A DNA stretch of 33,955 nt, taken from Gnetum montanum. Taxonomy: Eukaryota; Streptophyta; Gnetopsida; Gnetales; Gnetaceae. Shown here piece after piece: positions 21,600-31,890 of the stretch (position 1 is the stretch's first letter; each line of letters begins with the position of its first letter). The stretch spans positions 178,687 through 212,641 of the forward strand of contig MNCI01037629.1 in the NCBI GenBank assembly GCA_015680685.1, read 5' to 3'. Under the pieces are notes generated by a model, which saw only the letters and a program-made list of their open reading frames with translations, was not told where the DNA came from and did not search any database. Both the position numbers and the translations under genes were made by a program.

Positions 21600-22320
21600 C
21601 TCCTAATGTATAGGAGATGAAACTGCCTAAAGCTTCACTAACCATAGCCTTCCTAGGATCAAGTTGCAACTAGGTATCTCTTCGACTACTAGGAAGTTAG
21701 CAGATGTAGGGAATTGCTCACTGGCTACAAAATCCAAGGATATGGAACCTTGCACCACTACTCACGACCCGTTGAATGATTCAAGTGTTGAGGAAATGGT
21801 CTCTTGGATGTTCTTGGTTAGGCCTAGCTTGTCAACAATAGTATATGGTATCACATTTGTGGTAGCCCTGTCATCCACATGGACATGGTGAGCCTTGTAT
21901 CTTCCAACACATATCGTGATGAGGAAATGGTCAAAAAGCACCTCTCTATTTCAAGAGTTGATTTTCACTTCATTACCACAAAAGTTGAGCATGGATTGAT
22001 GCCTTTTTTCCCTAAGTGAAGCTTGCTCAATGAGCGAGTGAATCGACTCTCTATTGGTGGGTATGTCTCTACTCATAGGGATAGAGGTTAACACCTAAGC
22101 TAGTGCATCCCTATGAATAGGAGATGTCATGAGCAGGTCATACAAGTTTGATGATGTGTTCTTTTGTTTCAATGATCGTGTGGCTTGCTCCATTATTGTA
22201 AGGAAATTCTTTCCTTTAGCATGTAATGTTTCAACCTTAGTGGTTTTAACCTCCTCCATCCTTCCTAGAGTTTGTGGCCTAGGTTTCAATGTATGTGCCT
22301 TGGGTCCCTTATCCATAGGT
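21600..22320 (-). pseudogene. pol: Aspartic protease region of element F, broken
   Basis: The protease would cut the element polyprotein. Reading the minus strand from 22316, the linker contains SNLYDLLMTSPIHRDALA, a segment that in plant Tat-like elements lies shortly before the protease. The protease then reads HVHVDDRATTNVIPYTIVDKLGL around 21885-21815; the first active-site triplet, normally D-[ST/N/G]-G, is here DDR, with Gly changed to Arg. About 50 residues on, CNLILGRLWL (near 21660-21640) matches the conserved ILGRPWL segment. Stops are present between the parts. After 21600 a minus-strand stretch to 20890 (GEIVICGDN near 21560) may be the spacer before RT. Confidence 0.75.
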
Positions 22321-22389
22321 GTGGTTAGTTTTGGTGTGGACCTTGGTTAGTTAACTTGTTTCAAAGACTTTCGTTGTTGGTTACCTTTA

Positions 22390-24100
22390 GCGAGCTTATT
22401 TGTTGGTTTGATGATAGGTTACCTTTATCACCATTGTGACGATGGTTTCTTGCTAACCTCTAAGTTGTGGACCACTATAGGTGATCTTTGGTCATGGGTT
22501 ATTATAGGCTTGTTGAAGGTGGAGGGAACCAAATAACAAATGGTTCCCTAAGCTTTGGAGGATTACTAACTTGTTGATTGTGTTGTGATGTTGAAGCCAC
22601 TAAAGGGGGAAAACATATGAAGAAAGGCTTCTTAGGGATTGGAGGAGGTGGTATCTATATGATGAAGGGCTTTCTAGGCTTTGTATTTTGAGGCTATGGT
22701 GGCACCTTAATGACAAACGATTTTCTAGGAGAATTAGAATGTTTGGTTTCTGTGAATGAGGCTATAGTATAGGAGTTTTTGTTGGACCTTGGAGAGTTGG
22801 GCTCATTCAACACCAACTCTCCATGGTCTATAATCTTTTGGAGGTCATCCTTTAATGTTAGGCAAAAATCAATGTCATGACCAACCATTTGATGATAATG
22901 GTAATACCTATCTAGTTTGAAGTACTTTGGTAGCTTGGGATCATCTTTGGTAGCTATTGTTGGGTCTTTGGCTATGTCATAAAGATGATTGTACCTCTTA
23001 TGAGCCTCTTTCAAGAGTTTCTTACGTTATATTTGGTTATCTTTAAGAAATTTTTCTAGAATCTCAAAGGGATTCATAGGTAACCTAGTGTACTTAGACT
23101 TATTCTTCCACCCAAAGTTTGGTCTTGGCTGATTTGGAGCATAGGAAGTGGATGGTTGGAATGAGTCTCGGGATGTGTTGCATGATGGTGATCCCCACCT
23201 CTCTTCTTATTTTGAGTCTTTTGCTACTATGAACACAATTGTAGGTTCTTGCCTAGTTTTATTCCTATCCATCCTTGTGCATTAGTTTTTATAGGTTACA
23301 TAAGCTAGATCATTGCTTGCCTTAGTTGTCTCCTTGATGTTCTTAGTTTGCGAGAAGGCTTGGCTTAGTGACTAAGGCTCTAGATAGTAAAGCTTTAACT
23401 TGATAAATTCATTTACTACTCCCTTGTAGATAGCCAAGAGGTGGGTTTTAGAGATAGGCTTTGAAATCTCATTGAGCATTGAATTCCATCTCTAAATTAA
23501 TCCTTTGACTGGTTCAAATGTCCCCTACTTCACCTTTATTAGTTGGTCCAATGTGACATCTAGCTTCAAGTTATATCTGAAGAAGTTGATAAACTAGTTG
23601 ATCAAGTCTTTCAAGGGAAGAGATGGAATCCCTAGGCAAGGTTTAGTACCAATCTAGAGCCTCATCTTGGAGGGACATAGGGAAAATCCTCAATATCATA
23701 TGAGGTCAAGCTTGCAAAAATAAGAACTTAGATTGGAAGTTGAATAGATGTGCATTGGGATCCTCTTCACCATTGTACCTGGTGAAGTTTGAAATAGGAA
23801 AACCTAAGGGCAAGGTTATTTGAGGCACCACAGGGCTTATAGGATCATCTTAGTAGAAATCTAGAACCTTGATCATTTGAGTTGTATTGGTCTTAAGTTT
23901 TCACAACTATTTGGTGAGGTTTTGGATCATTTGGAAGGCTTGGTCTAAGCCTTGGGGCATCCCTATGGATTATGGTGCTTGTATTGAAGGTTGAGGATGG
24001 ATCAGTTGAGAGGTCTATGGCCTCATGATGTGTTGCGGTGTTGAAGGGAGAGGCTGGGTTATAGTTGTCATAGGTGGCTAAACAAGGAGAAAGATGTTTG
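22390..24100 (-). pseudogene. gag: gag of element F, broken
   Basis: Minus-strand gag. The N-terminal part (about 24100-23900) is rich in Pro, Leu and Gln. The capsid core starts LPLGFPISNFTRYNGEEDP near 23808 and continues with DPNAHLFNFQSKF, then IFPMSLQDEALDWY (Trp-Tyr at about 23655), RDSISSLERLDQLV, agreeing with the retrotransposon gag family pattern of F-x-G-x-x-DP, LxGxAxxWY, and SISSxxxL. A zinc-knuckle-like segment YYHYHQMVGHDIDFC lies near 22915-22870, in a clean 106-codon frame (22694-23014); the first Cys is Tyr. Several stops break the frame elsewhere. Neighbouring element E is transcribed in the opposite direction from close by. Confidence 0.8.
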
Positions 24101-24439
24101 TGCTAAAAGTTGAAGCACAAAGGGGAAAAATGGGGTATAAGAGGCTTGTGTTTCTTGGGGTCCCAATGAGGGTCCCATTAGTGACAAAGGGAGATGGTAA
24201 GGCAAACATCATCATGGTAGGGTGAATGGAGTAAGGTTGTGTGGCAAAAGACATTGATAAGAATAAGTGGATTGGGACATGGGTTGTGTCTAGTGTGTGG
24301 CAATGATGGGTATGGTTATTGATGAGAAAATGGAATCTAAAATATACATGGAACTAACAAATTAGATTATAAGAACCTTTGTGAAGTAAACAGATAAGTT
24401 GGAATAGTTGAGAAGAGAACACCCCTATGCACATTCATG
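24101..24439. other. Spacer between divergent elements F and E
   Basis: No gene recognised. To its left gag F runs leftward, to its right pol E runs rightward. Similarity of E to element B (31830 onward) becomes visible at about 24440-24480. No LTR end, primer site or target duplication is recognisable here. Confidence 0.5.
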
Positions 24440-26020
24440 CCAAGAACAAGATAGTAAATGGGGATAGGTTAAGATCCCAATAAGTTTGAACTAGAACCAT
24501 TGGAGTTAAAAGCCCTATCGATAGTACTAGAATATGCTTTTCTAGATAATAAGAAGTTGATAATCGTCAACGCCCACCTAGATATATGGTTGGAAATGGT
24601 CAATCAATGGCCAATAGCATTTGCATGGTCTTATGATGAAATAATAGGCATTGATCCTTGCATTTGTCAACATTGGATATACATTGATCTAGCTGTTAAG
24701 CCATGATGCCAACCACAAAGAAGATTGAATCCTAAGCTTAAGAAAGTAGTAAAGAAGGAATTGGAAAAACTATTGAAAGTAGGATTCGTCTACCCCATTG
24801 CAGATAGTGAATGGGTTAGTCCTTTGGTTATTATTCTGAAGAAGGGTGGTAAGTGGAGAGTATGTATTGACTTCTAGTTGTTAAACTATACAATGTTCAA
24901 AGGCCATTTTTCTTTGCCATTTGTCGATCAAGTCCTGGATACCATATCAAGACATTAGTACTATATCTTTCTTAACAGATATAGTAGATATAAGCATATC
25001 CACATTACACTAGAGGACTAGGAAAAGACTACATTAGCTAGTCTATGTGGAATGTTCACCTAAAAGCAAATGCCATTTAGTCTCTGCAATGCACCTACTA
25101 TCTTTCAAAGCCTAGCACTAAACATATTCCAAAAACAAAGAGATAATGGTGTGAAGGTATTTATGGATGATTTCTCAACTTATGGGCTAGACTTCAAATA
25201 AGCATTGGACCATTTAGAGCAAGTACTAAAATGATGTGTAGAGACAAATTTGAAGCTCAATTGACAAAAAGGACATCTAATGATCCAAGATGAGATCATT
25301 TTAGGACACAAAGTGTCATAGAAGGGAATTGAGGTAGATCTAGAGAAGATCCAAGTCATTTAGAACATCACCTAATGATCACAAACTGTAAAAGATGTTA
25401 GATCATTTTTGGGCCACATGGGATATTATAGAAGGTTTATAGAATATTTCTCAAAAATAGCAAACCTATTGGTAGAAATATCAAAGAAGGATGCATCATT
25501 TCAATTGAAAAAACAATGTGAAAAGGCATTTTAAACTTTAAAATAGAAGTTAATTGAAACAACAATCCTCTAAACTCTGGGTTAGTTTAAGACTTTCCAC
25601 ATCATGACAAATGCTTCAAATTATGCATTGGGTGTAGTACTAACACAACTAGATGATCAAAAAAGGCCATATTACATACATTATGCTAGTAGAAGCATCA
25701 CTAGAGCATAGCTCGATTACACCAACACAGAAAAGGAGCTTATGGTAGTGGTGTATGCACTAGAAAAGTTTAGACACTATGTGCTCTGGTACCTCATTTA
25801 TGTCCATACATATCATAGTTCAATAAGATTATTATTGAATAAACCAATGGTAAGTCCTAGGGTGATAATATGGCTCATCATATTGCAAGAATTAGACATT
25901 ACCATGATTGACAAGAAAGGTATAGAAAATGTAGTAATAGATCACTTGTCAAGGTTAAGATGGAAATCACAGGATCAAGAAGAACTATTATCAGACTAGT
26001 TTCTTGATAAAAACCTATTC
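24440..26020 (+). pseudogene. pol: RT and RNase H of element E, broken
   Basis: RT copies element RNA into DNA and RNase H removes the RNA strand. A pre-RT segment reads LEYAFLDNKKLIIVNAHL (near 24523) and FAWSYDEIIGIDP, as in Athila-type proteins. RT then shows QPQRRLNPKLKKVVKKEL (24714), VSPLVIILKKGGKWRVCIDF (24816; the next codon is a stop), PFSLCNAP, and the active site VFMDDFSTYG with FMDD at 25161-25172, the form usual in Athila-type RTs in place of YVDD. RNase H starts near 25600: the first catalytic Asp is Asn (TNAS for DAS), TEKEL keeps its Glu (25730), and YHS replaces DHS. VVIDHLSRLRW ends it at 25960. More than ten in-frame stops, mostly TAG, occur. Confidence 0.88.
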
Positions 26021-27317
26021 ACAAAGGCAAAAATAGCTATTAACTTAATAGAGAAGTCATGGAATATTGATTACATGACCTACTTGACCATACAAGAGCT
26101 TTTTGTTGAGTGGAGTAGGAAATAAAGAGAACAATTCCTTCATAAATTCAAAAGATATAAGGAGATAAATGGAAATCTTTACAAGCTTTGTGTTGATGGG
26201 CTAGTATGGTGGTGTGTACTAGAAGACCATCAACATAGGATCCTATAAGATGCACATGAGGGATCATGTGGTGGTCATTATGTTGGACGTAGGACAACAC
26301 TTAAGCTAATGATGGTAGGCTACTTTTGGCTTGCCATATTCTAGGATGCTCATAACTTTATTCAATCTTGTGAAAGAAGCCAATGAGATGGAAGAATAAT
26401 GGCTAGAAATAAGAGATCAAAATAATGGATTCAGTCATTAGAACCATTTGATATCTAGGGAATTGACTTTATGGGATCCATTTCACCAATGTTGAATGGG
26501 AAAGCTTATATCATAGTGACTGTTGATTACTGTACAAAGTGGGCAAAAGCAATTGTGGTTAAGGACTGTATAGTGAAGACAACTACCAAATTTTTTTTAG
26601 CAATATGTGGTAAATAGATTCAAAGTACCAAGGATGCTCATCTTAGATAATGGAATCCCTTTCATAGGTGCTACATTTAAGAAGCTCATGCAACAACTTG
26701 AGGTGAACAATAAGTTGACCATACCATATCATCCCCAAGGAAACGATCAAGCTGAACTAACCAAGAAATTACAAGAATATTAACTAGAATGGTTAGTTTA
26801 TTTAGGAAGGATTCGAGCACCAAGTTAAATGATGCTCTATGGGCCTATAGAACTACATGAAAACTTCCCATTGGATACTCATCCTATGAGTTAGTCTACA
26901 ATAAATTACATATGCTTCCAATCTAGGCAGAGCTCTAAACTCTAGCTATTGCTAATAAACTAGATCTAGACCTAAGCTTAGCCCAAAAGGAATGACTTAT
27001 AAATCTTAGCCTTTTAGAGAAGAATAGGCTTGTAGCCCTCATGAGTAATGAGATCCATAAAAAGTATTCTAAGCATAGGCATGATGCATGAATACATCAA
27101 GCATTGATCTAGCCAAGTGATAAGGTCTTATACTATAATCCCAACCATGTGCCACAAAAGGCTAAGTTTCAAATCCTATGGGAAGGACTAGGCAACCTAT
27201 CCATTTGGTGCCATGCAAATTTACCTTCCAGCTAATCCACATAAGTTCATTTTAGTGAATATCCAACAAGTTAAGCCTTATTATGAACATTTCAGTTCTG
27301 TTATGAATTCTACCTAG
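26021..27317 (+). pseudogene. pol: Integrase of element E, broken
   Basis: The zinc finger region reads DAHEGSCGGHYVGRR (26250) and FIQSCERSQ (26360), with the second Cys of CxxC changed to Ser-Gln context, so the finger is damaged. The core has GIDFMGSI at 26460 (first Asp), LDNGIPFIGATFKKLM at 26645 (second Asp) and DQAELTKK at 26748 (Glu), reached only through frameshifts, one at a run of T near 26590. The C-terminal part keeps [10 protein letters not shown] and DKVLYYNPNHVPQKAKFQ (27120). It ends at a stop at 27315-27317. No chromodomain is visible. Confidence 0.85.
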
Positions 27318-27545
27318 TCCTTCAAATTGTCCTCTACCCATTTGATCTTCTAGTTACCTATTTTTGATAATAGTTGTGGGAGTGTCCCAAGTGACATGTA
27401 GGTACTATACTGAATCTTTTACTTTCTTATTACCTTTTTCTAATTCTTGATGTTTTTCTCATACTTTTATATTTTCCTATTTCTTAATGATTTCTTATTC
27501 TTTGACATTTCTAAATTCTTTTCATAATTTTTCATTCTTACTATC
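27318..27545 (+). other. T-rich 3' untranslated stretch of element E
   Basis: Pyrimidine-rich, TTCTTATT-like sequence following pol, similar in texture and position to 1611-1720 of element C. In element C another 1.8 kb lies between this stretch and the LTR; here an LTR begins immediately, without a visible polypurine tract. Confidence 0.6.
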
Positions 27546-28379
27546 TGATGAACGTGGTTTTGTTTTTGGCCTCAACATCACATACATGACGTTGGGGTCC
27601 AGTTGTGATCTCACATATGCGGTGTTGGGGTGTATACCCCAAGTCTATAAATACCATGCTTGGGCTCTAGTTTTCACAATTAGTTTTTGGTCATTCTTAG
27701 TTAGAGTAGCAAAGATCTTGCTATTTCTTTTCCTTAGAATATTTTTTGAGTGCCCACATAAGGAGTCTAAGTGTGTATAGTTCTTTGTTCGAGCATTGAT
27801 GTACTTGAGCACAGTAGTGTAACGGGAATAAAATAAAATCTTTTGACATTCCTTGCAACACTAAGAATAGAACAATATTTTCTTTAATGCATTTTACCTC
27901 CTTGCTCTTTACTTTAATGCATTTGAATTAATCAATTTATTTCTAGTTATTAATGAACACGAGCACGAGCACTTCGAGCATTCATATAGTACTTGGCAAC
28001 CTAGCAACACTTAACGTTTGGTAGCCCAATAGTGCTATATGTGTTTAGAATGTGTTTAAGAAAGTGGGACAGTTACTTGTGTTTGCTAGATAGGCAATAA
28101 TGAATTAGATTTTAAATTACTCTACTCTTCATTCTTGTTGTAGGCAATCAAATCTATAAAATATAAAGTAAGAAAAATCATATACCTCAATTGCACTTAA
28201 ACCATACCCTTGAACCTCACAAGTGTAGTTGGGAAGACAACAAACATTCTCAACACCCATTTCACTTCCTCGAAGAGCTAGTGCATTAGATAGCTATAGG
28301 TCCATGGAATTCAACTAGATCACATGTAATGCCTTAGTAATTCATATGGTTGTGCGTAGGGGTACCTTGCCACTCATCA
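27546..28379 (+). repeat. 5' LTR of element B
   Basis: It starts TGATGAACG, like the LTR of A (TGATGAAGT), and ends CACTCATCA, one base before the primer site. The length of 834 bases is close to the 848 of LTR A. It contains a short imperfect duplication in U3 (CATCACATACATGACGTTGG at 27576 and a related copy at 27610), the near-palindrome TTGGGGTGTATACCCCAA (27625-27642), TATAAATA (27646-27653), GAGTGCCCACATAAGGAG (27748), GAATAAAATAAAA (27827), and the CACTTCGAGCA and GGCAACCTAGCAAC blocks (27970-28006) shared with LTR C. Confidence 0.82.
27646..27653 (+). promoter_or_regulatory. TATA box of LTR B
   Basis: TATAAATA, 100 bases into the LTR and just after a near-palindrome. The same octamer with similar left context stands in LTR C. 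Confidence 0.72.
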
Positions 28380-28380
28380 T

Positions 28381-28398
28381 TGGTGCCATTGCTAGGAA
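28381..28398 (+). promoter_or_regulatory. Primer binding site, tRNA-Asp type
   Basis: TGGTGCCATTGCTAGGAA against TGGCGCCGTTGCCGGGGA expected from plant tRNA-Asp. All three CpG pairs of the expected site have been converted (CG to TG, CA and TA), and one further G is A. One base separates it from the LTR end. This fixes the LTR boundary for the whole family. Confidence 0.85.
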
Positions 28399-28541
28399 CC
28401 TTTTTGTTGTTGTTTTCACTATCTAGGACCTAGTGAAAAGTATTTAAATTGTTGGAATGAACCTAAGAGTCATATCTTATCTTATAATTACTACGATAAA
28501 TACTTAGAAGCACACTACGATTTCTATTTTGCTAACCAAAA

Positions 28542-31080
28542 ATGTCTTCTTCTCATAGTAGTGATTTGTTGTCCCAGTCTGATAAAGCTTATCAGCCAGT
28601 GCCTCAACAATATCAAATAGTATATGCTCATCTTGATGAGTATGTATTGAACTTCACCTTCATCCTACACTAGGATGAATAGCTACGGTGGTGCGAAATG
28701 GAAGGTAACATTGTGTTGCCACCCAATTGAGTTGTTCCTGCAATGCTCTACCAAATGCTTACATGATGTGGTCTCCAAGTCCGCCATGTGGAATATATTG
28801 TGGAAGATACTAACACCAAGGATTATCATCCTACTAAAGCACAACATCTGTAGGATTGATAGCTAGAAAAATGCTATGAATTTTCAAAGGGAAAAGGACT
28901 TAATGATTTTTCATTCCTGTTGTACCAATAAGGTAGTGGGGAATCCTTCACTGGGGGTCTTCCATGCAATGAAACTCCTCTCTCTGACTTTAGAGATGGA
29001 GGTCAAAACTAGAAATTACACTCCAAAATTCATAATTCTGGTTCTGGTAACAAAGGATCCAATGAAAAAGAAGGATCCAAAGGGACAAGTCAAGATAGGG
29101 ATGTAGACAAGAAGTAAGATTGTGATCATGGTTGCGATCATCGAAGAGGTGGAAGCAGGCACTGTGATGTTGCTGATTCTCCTTCCTCTTCCCCTTCATC
29201 ATCATATTCTTATTCTAGCTCTGACTGTGATTGCAGAAGGTGAGATCACAATGGAGGTGACTAAAATGAATGAAATGATTGATTGGACCAAAATGATCGA
29301 GGGGACCATTGAGAAAGACAAGATCAAGGGCATAGACATTTAAGAGAGGTACATCACTATGAACGAAGGGGTAGTAGAGGGCATTTTAGGCACCATGATC
29401 AAGGCCTCGATGAACTTCTACTTGCTACCTGAAGTATGCTTAACATCGTAGAGGCAGTGAAAATTCCAACAAGGCATGTGAAGGATAGCTAGATCAAAAG
29501 GCTAGATATGAATAACATTCCTCGATTTGAAGGGGGATATAACTTTGATCCATAGAATCATATTCAAGCTTTTGAAGATGCATGTGCCTTGCAAAACATA
29601 GAGAATGAGTGGTAGAAACTAAAGTTGTTCCCCAGGGCACTCATCAAAGAAGTAGAAAACTAGTATTGGTCCTTAGAGCTAGAATCTATCAAATGGTGGA
29701 GTACCATGCTAGAATTGTTTAATGATAAATATCAAAGATACTCTAGGGTGTCCAACTTAAGGAAGAAAATTTAAGGATGGAAACAAGGAACGAACGAACC
29801 CTTGGATACTACCGTTGGCCAATACTACACCTTAATGCACGAATGTTTGGGCGATGGTTATTCACAACTGGATTAACTTCACCACATAGTAGATGGGTTT
29901 TGGTTAGCAATGATGGGATCCCTTGGTGTCTATGCCCAGGGGTGACTATCAAAACTAATTGCCCATTAGATACAAAGATTAATATAGTAGGTCACTAAAG
30001 AAGAGGATGAGCTAAGAAAAAGAAAAAGTGTAGAAGAGTACAACTTTAATCCTTCCATTTGCAAGAGGGAGGTTTGATTCTATGATAGTGAAGATGAGTC
30101 CGTACTTGATGAGGGGATGAAAACCTTGCCACTTCAAAAATTTTAATATAAACTTATGGCCAAGGTTGATCATTTATGGAACTCAATGGATAACAGATTC
30201 CAAGCTGTTCTCAAAATTGTCGGAGAGTCCAAGTAACAAGGTAGTGACCATGAGTGCAGGAGGTGCAAGGAAGCTAAATGTGCATATTACAAAGTTAAGG
30301 ACAAGATTGTTACAATCAAAGAAGTTATAGACAGTGAATCAAATGATGATCGTGGGTGTGATGTCTATCAATATGAACATCCTATGGGATGTTGTCCCAT
30401 TATGTCACATCTATAAGAGTCTGGGATGTATGCCTTACATCCACAACTTACATAAAGGCAAACATCTAGAAGGTTACCTTATCCTTAAGGTAATCTTATG
30501 TAGTTTCACCAGCAATAACTGTATTATCCAAGTGGAGTTCCATCACAACTATATGAACAATATAAATAGTGGTAGCAACCACAATCATGGGCATTAGCAC
30601 CACCAAGGCAACAATACCCTTATCTACAGCCTAATCCATATGGTTACTCCATTTAGCAACCCATGTCTCCACGTGACTCCTCCAATCACGTCTCTAATTT
30701 TCAACCTCACTACCCCCCTCCAGATTATTATTGAGCTCATTTGCCACATGAAAGAAGGGATACCACCACTTACCCTTATTCTCCTCCTATCCCTACACAT
30801 ACTCCTCCCTCATCTACATAGCTACCACTTGCTCCACCTATGTAGGGTGAATTGCCAGTCCAACTGCAACAACACAATGCTATGAGGGGTGTTAATCTAC
30901 AACCGAATCATTAATCAATGGGGTCAAATGCTTGATCAAAGAAAAGACCTTTCTTTTGACCTTGTAGTCCACTTAAGCCTTCTCCTACACCTACAGTTGA
31001 CAACCCTGCTCTTGCCTCTCCCTCCTATGTATCAAATTCCTTCAGGCCTCCTTCAAACCAAACTCGACTAAGGATTTATA
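28542..31080 (+). pseudogene. gag: gag of element B, broken
   Basis: It starts ATGTCTTCTTCTCATAG about 145 bases after the primer site, the same start as in element A. In order: an N-terminal part with several stops; a Ser-rich stretch (SPSSSPSSSYSYSSSDCD, near 29180); RLDMNNIPRFEGGYN (29500) opening the capsid core, with HIQAFEDACALQNIENEW, KLKLFPRAL and SLELES; VSNLRKKI (29748); LMAKVDHLWNSMDNRFQAVLK (30155); CRRCKEAKCAYYKVKDK (30256), Cys-rich but not a classical knuckle; and a Pro/Gln/Tyr-rich tail (30600-30900). The core agrees with the retrotransposon gag family. About 25 stops, largely TAG, and small frameshifts are present. At about 840 codons it is long but in the range for Athila-type gag. 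Confidence 0.82.
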
Positions 31081-31085
31081 TTGTA

Positions 31086-31580
31086 ATGCTCACTCATATT
31101 GTGTCTAATTCAATTTGTGTAGGAAACCTTCCTAGAAAATTAGCCAATCCTATAAATCCTCTAGTTTATTTGCAGATCACTAGGAATGAATCATTTAAGG
31201 CTCTTCTTGATTTAGGTTCTGGTGTTAATTTAATTTCTCATGAGATGTACACTACTTGGAACTTGCCTCCTCTTAAGAAGAGCAACATAAGATTAGAATC
31301 GATAGACTAGTCCATCACTGTTCCATTGGGATTGGTAGAAGACATTTTGACCACTATCTATGGGTAGTCTTATCTTGCCAATTTCTTGGTAGTTAAAGTG
31401 AAGAACTACAAAGGGAACTTTCCAATCATCATGGGAAGGGCATGGTTGAGCACCATCAATGTAAGAATGGGCATTAGAGATCTTTCCCTAGAAATATCTA
31501 AGGAAAATGCATTTGGAAAGATCAAGCAGAAGAGAGTTCCATGCATCACGTACAACGATATAAGGTTCAATTGTGTGTAG
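31086..31580 (+). pseudogene. pol: Aspartic protease of element B, broken
   Basis: It cuts the Gag-Pol polyprotein. The active-site region reads FKALLDLGSGVNLIS near 31198-31240; DLGS in place of DTG/DSG is the form found in Athila/Tat proteases. About 65 residues on, FPIIMGRAWLSTI (near 31419) matches the conserved I-I-L-G-R segment. The frame is open at 31086-31310 and 31386-31580, with TAG stops between, each one transition from CAG or TGG. It follows gag without a recognisable separate start, as expected for a Gag-Pol fusion. Confidence 0.8.
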
Positions 31581-31890
31581 AAACTTTGGGCCATAAAGCA
31601 AGAATCTATCTCTACATGCAAGTCATGTGTGCTAGAAACAAAAATTCAAAGGTGTCTGTATGCAGTAGCCACAAAATAGGAGGGCACCTAGTGGTTGACC
31701 ACTAATCCTAAAAGAAACACACTTTGCATGGAACCAACTAAGAGCCTGACATGCACATATGTCATAAGCATGGATGAACGCACATAAGTTCATCATAAAC
31801 TCTTTGATGATACGAATGATGATACCCACTAGGGAGAGTTGGAAATTCCCAAAAAGTTTAAATAAGAGCCCCTTGAACTAAAACACTACT
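31581..31890 (+). other. Protease-RT spacer of element B
   Basis: Between protease and RT. It encodes only short, broken segments on the plus strand and is similar to the left edge of E from about 31830 on (CCCAAAAAGTTTAAAT against CCCAATAAGTTTGAAC). Minus-strand frames here are fortuitous. Confidence 0.55.

Larger units (their letters stand above)
20890..24100 (-). mobile_element. Ty3/gypsy element F, gag-protease part on the minus strand
   Basis: Minus-strand coding remnants run right to left in the order gag core, gag zinc knuckle, linker, aspartic protease, as in Ty3/gypsy elements. LTRs and primer site are not identified; the region to the right (24100-24440) is too short for an LTR of the usual size and shows no primer site. 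The gag type (HYHQMVGHDIDFC, SNLYDLLMTSPIHRDAL) differs from that of A and B, so F is a different lineage, of the kind found in Tat/Retand-like plant elements. Confidence 0.75.
24440..27545 (+). mobile_element. Ty3/gypsy element E (Athila/Tat-like), pol to 3' untranslated part
   Basis: It begins within the protease-RT spacer and contains RT, RNase H, integrase and about 230 bases of T-rich 3' untranslated sequence. Gag, protease and 5' LTR are missing at the left. At the right, the LTR of element B starts at 27546. Protein similarity to elements B and C is obvious along the whole length. Confidence 0.82.

Noticed and set aside
29122-29343. 73-codon frame rich in Ile and Met near gag B
   Set aside because: A shadow of the gag frame, which reads the Ser-rich and His/Asp-rich segments shared with element A.
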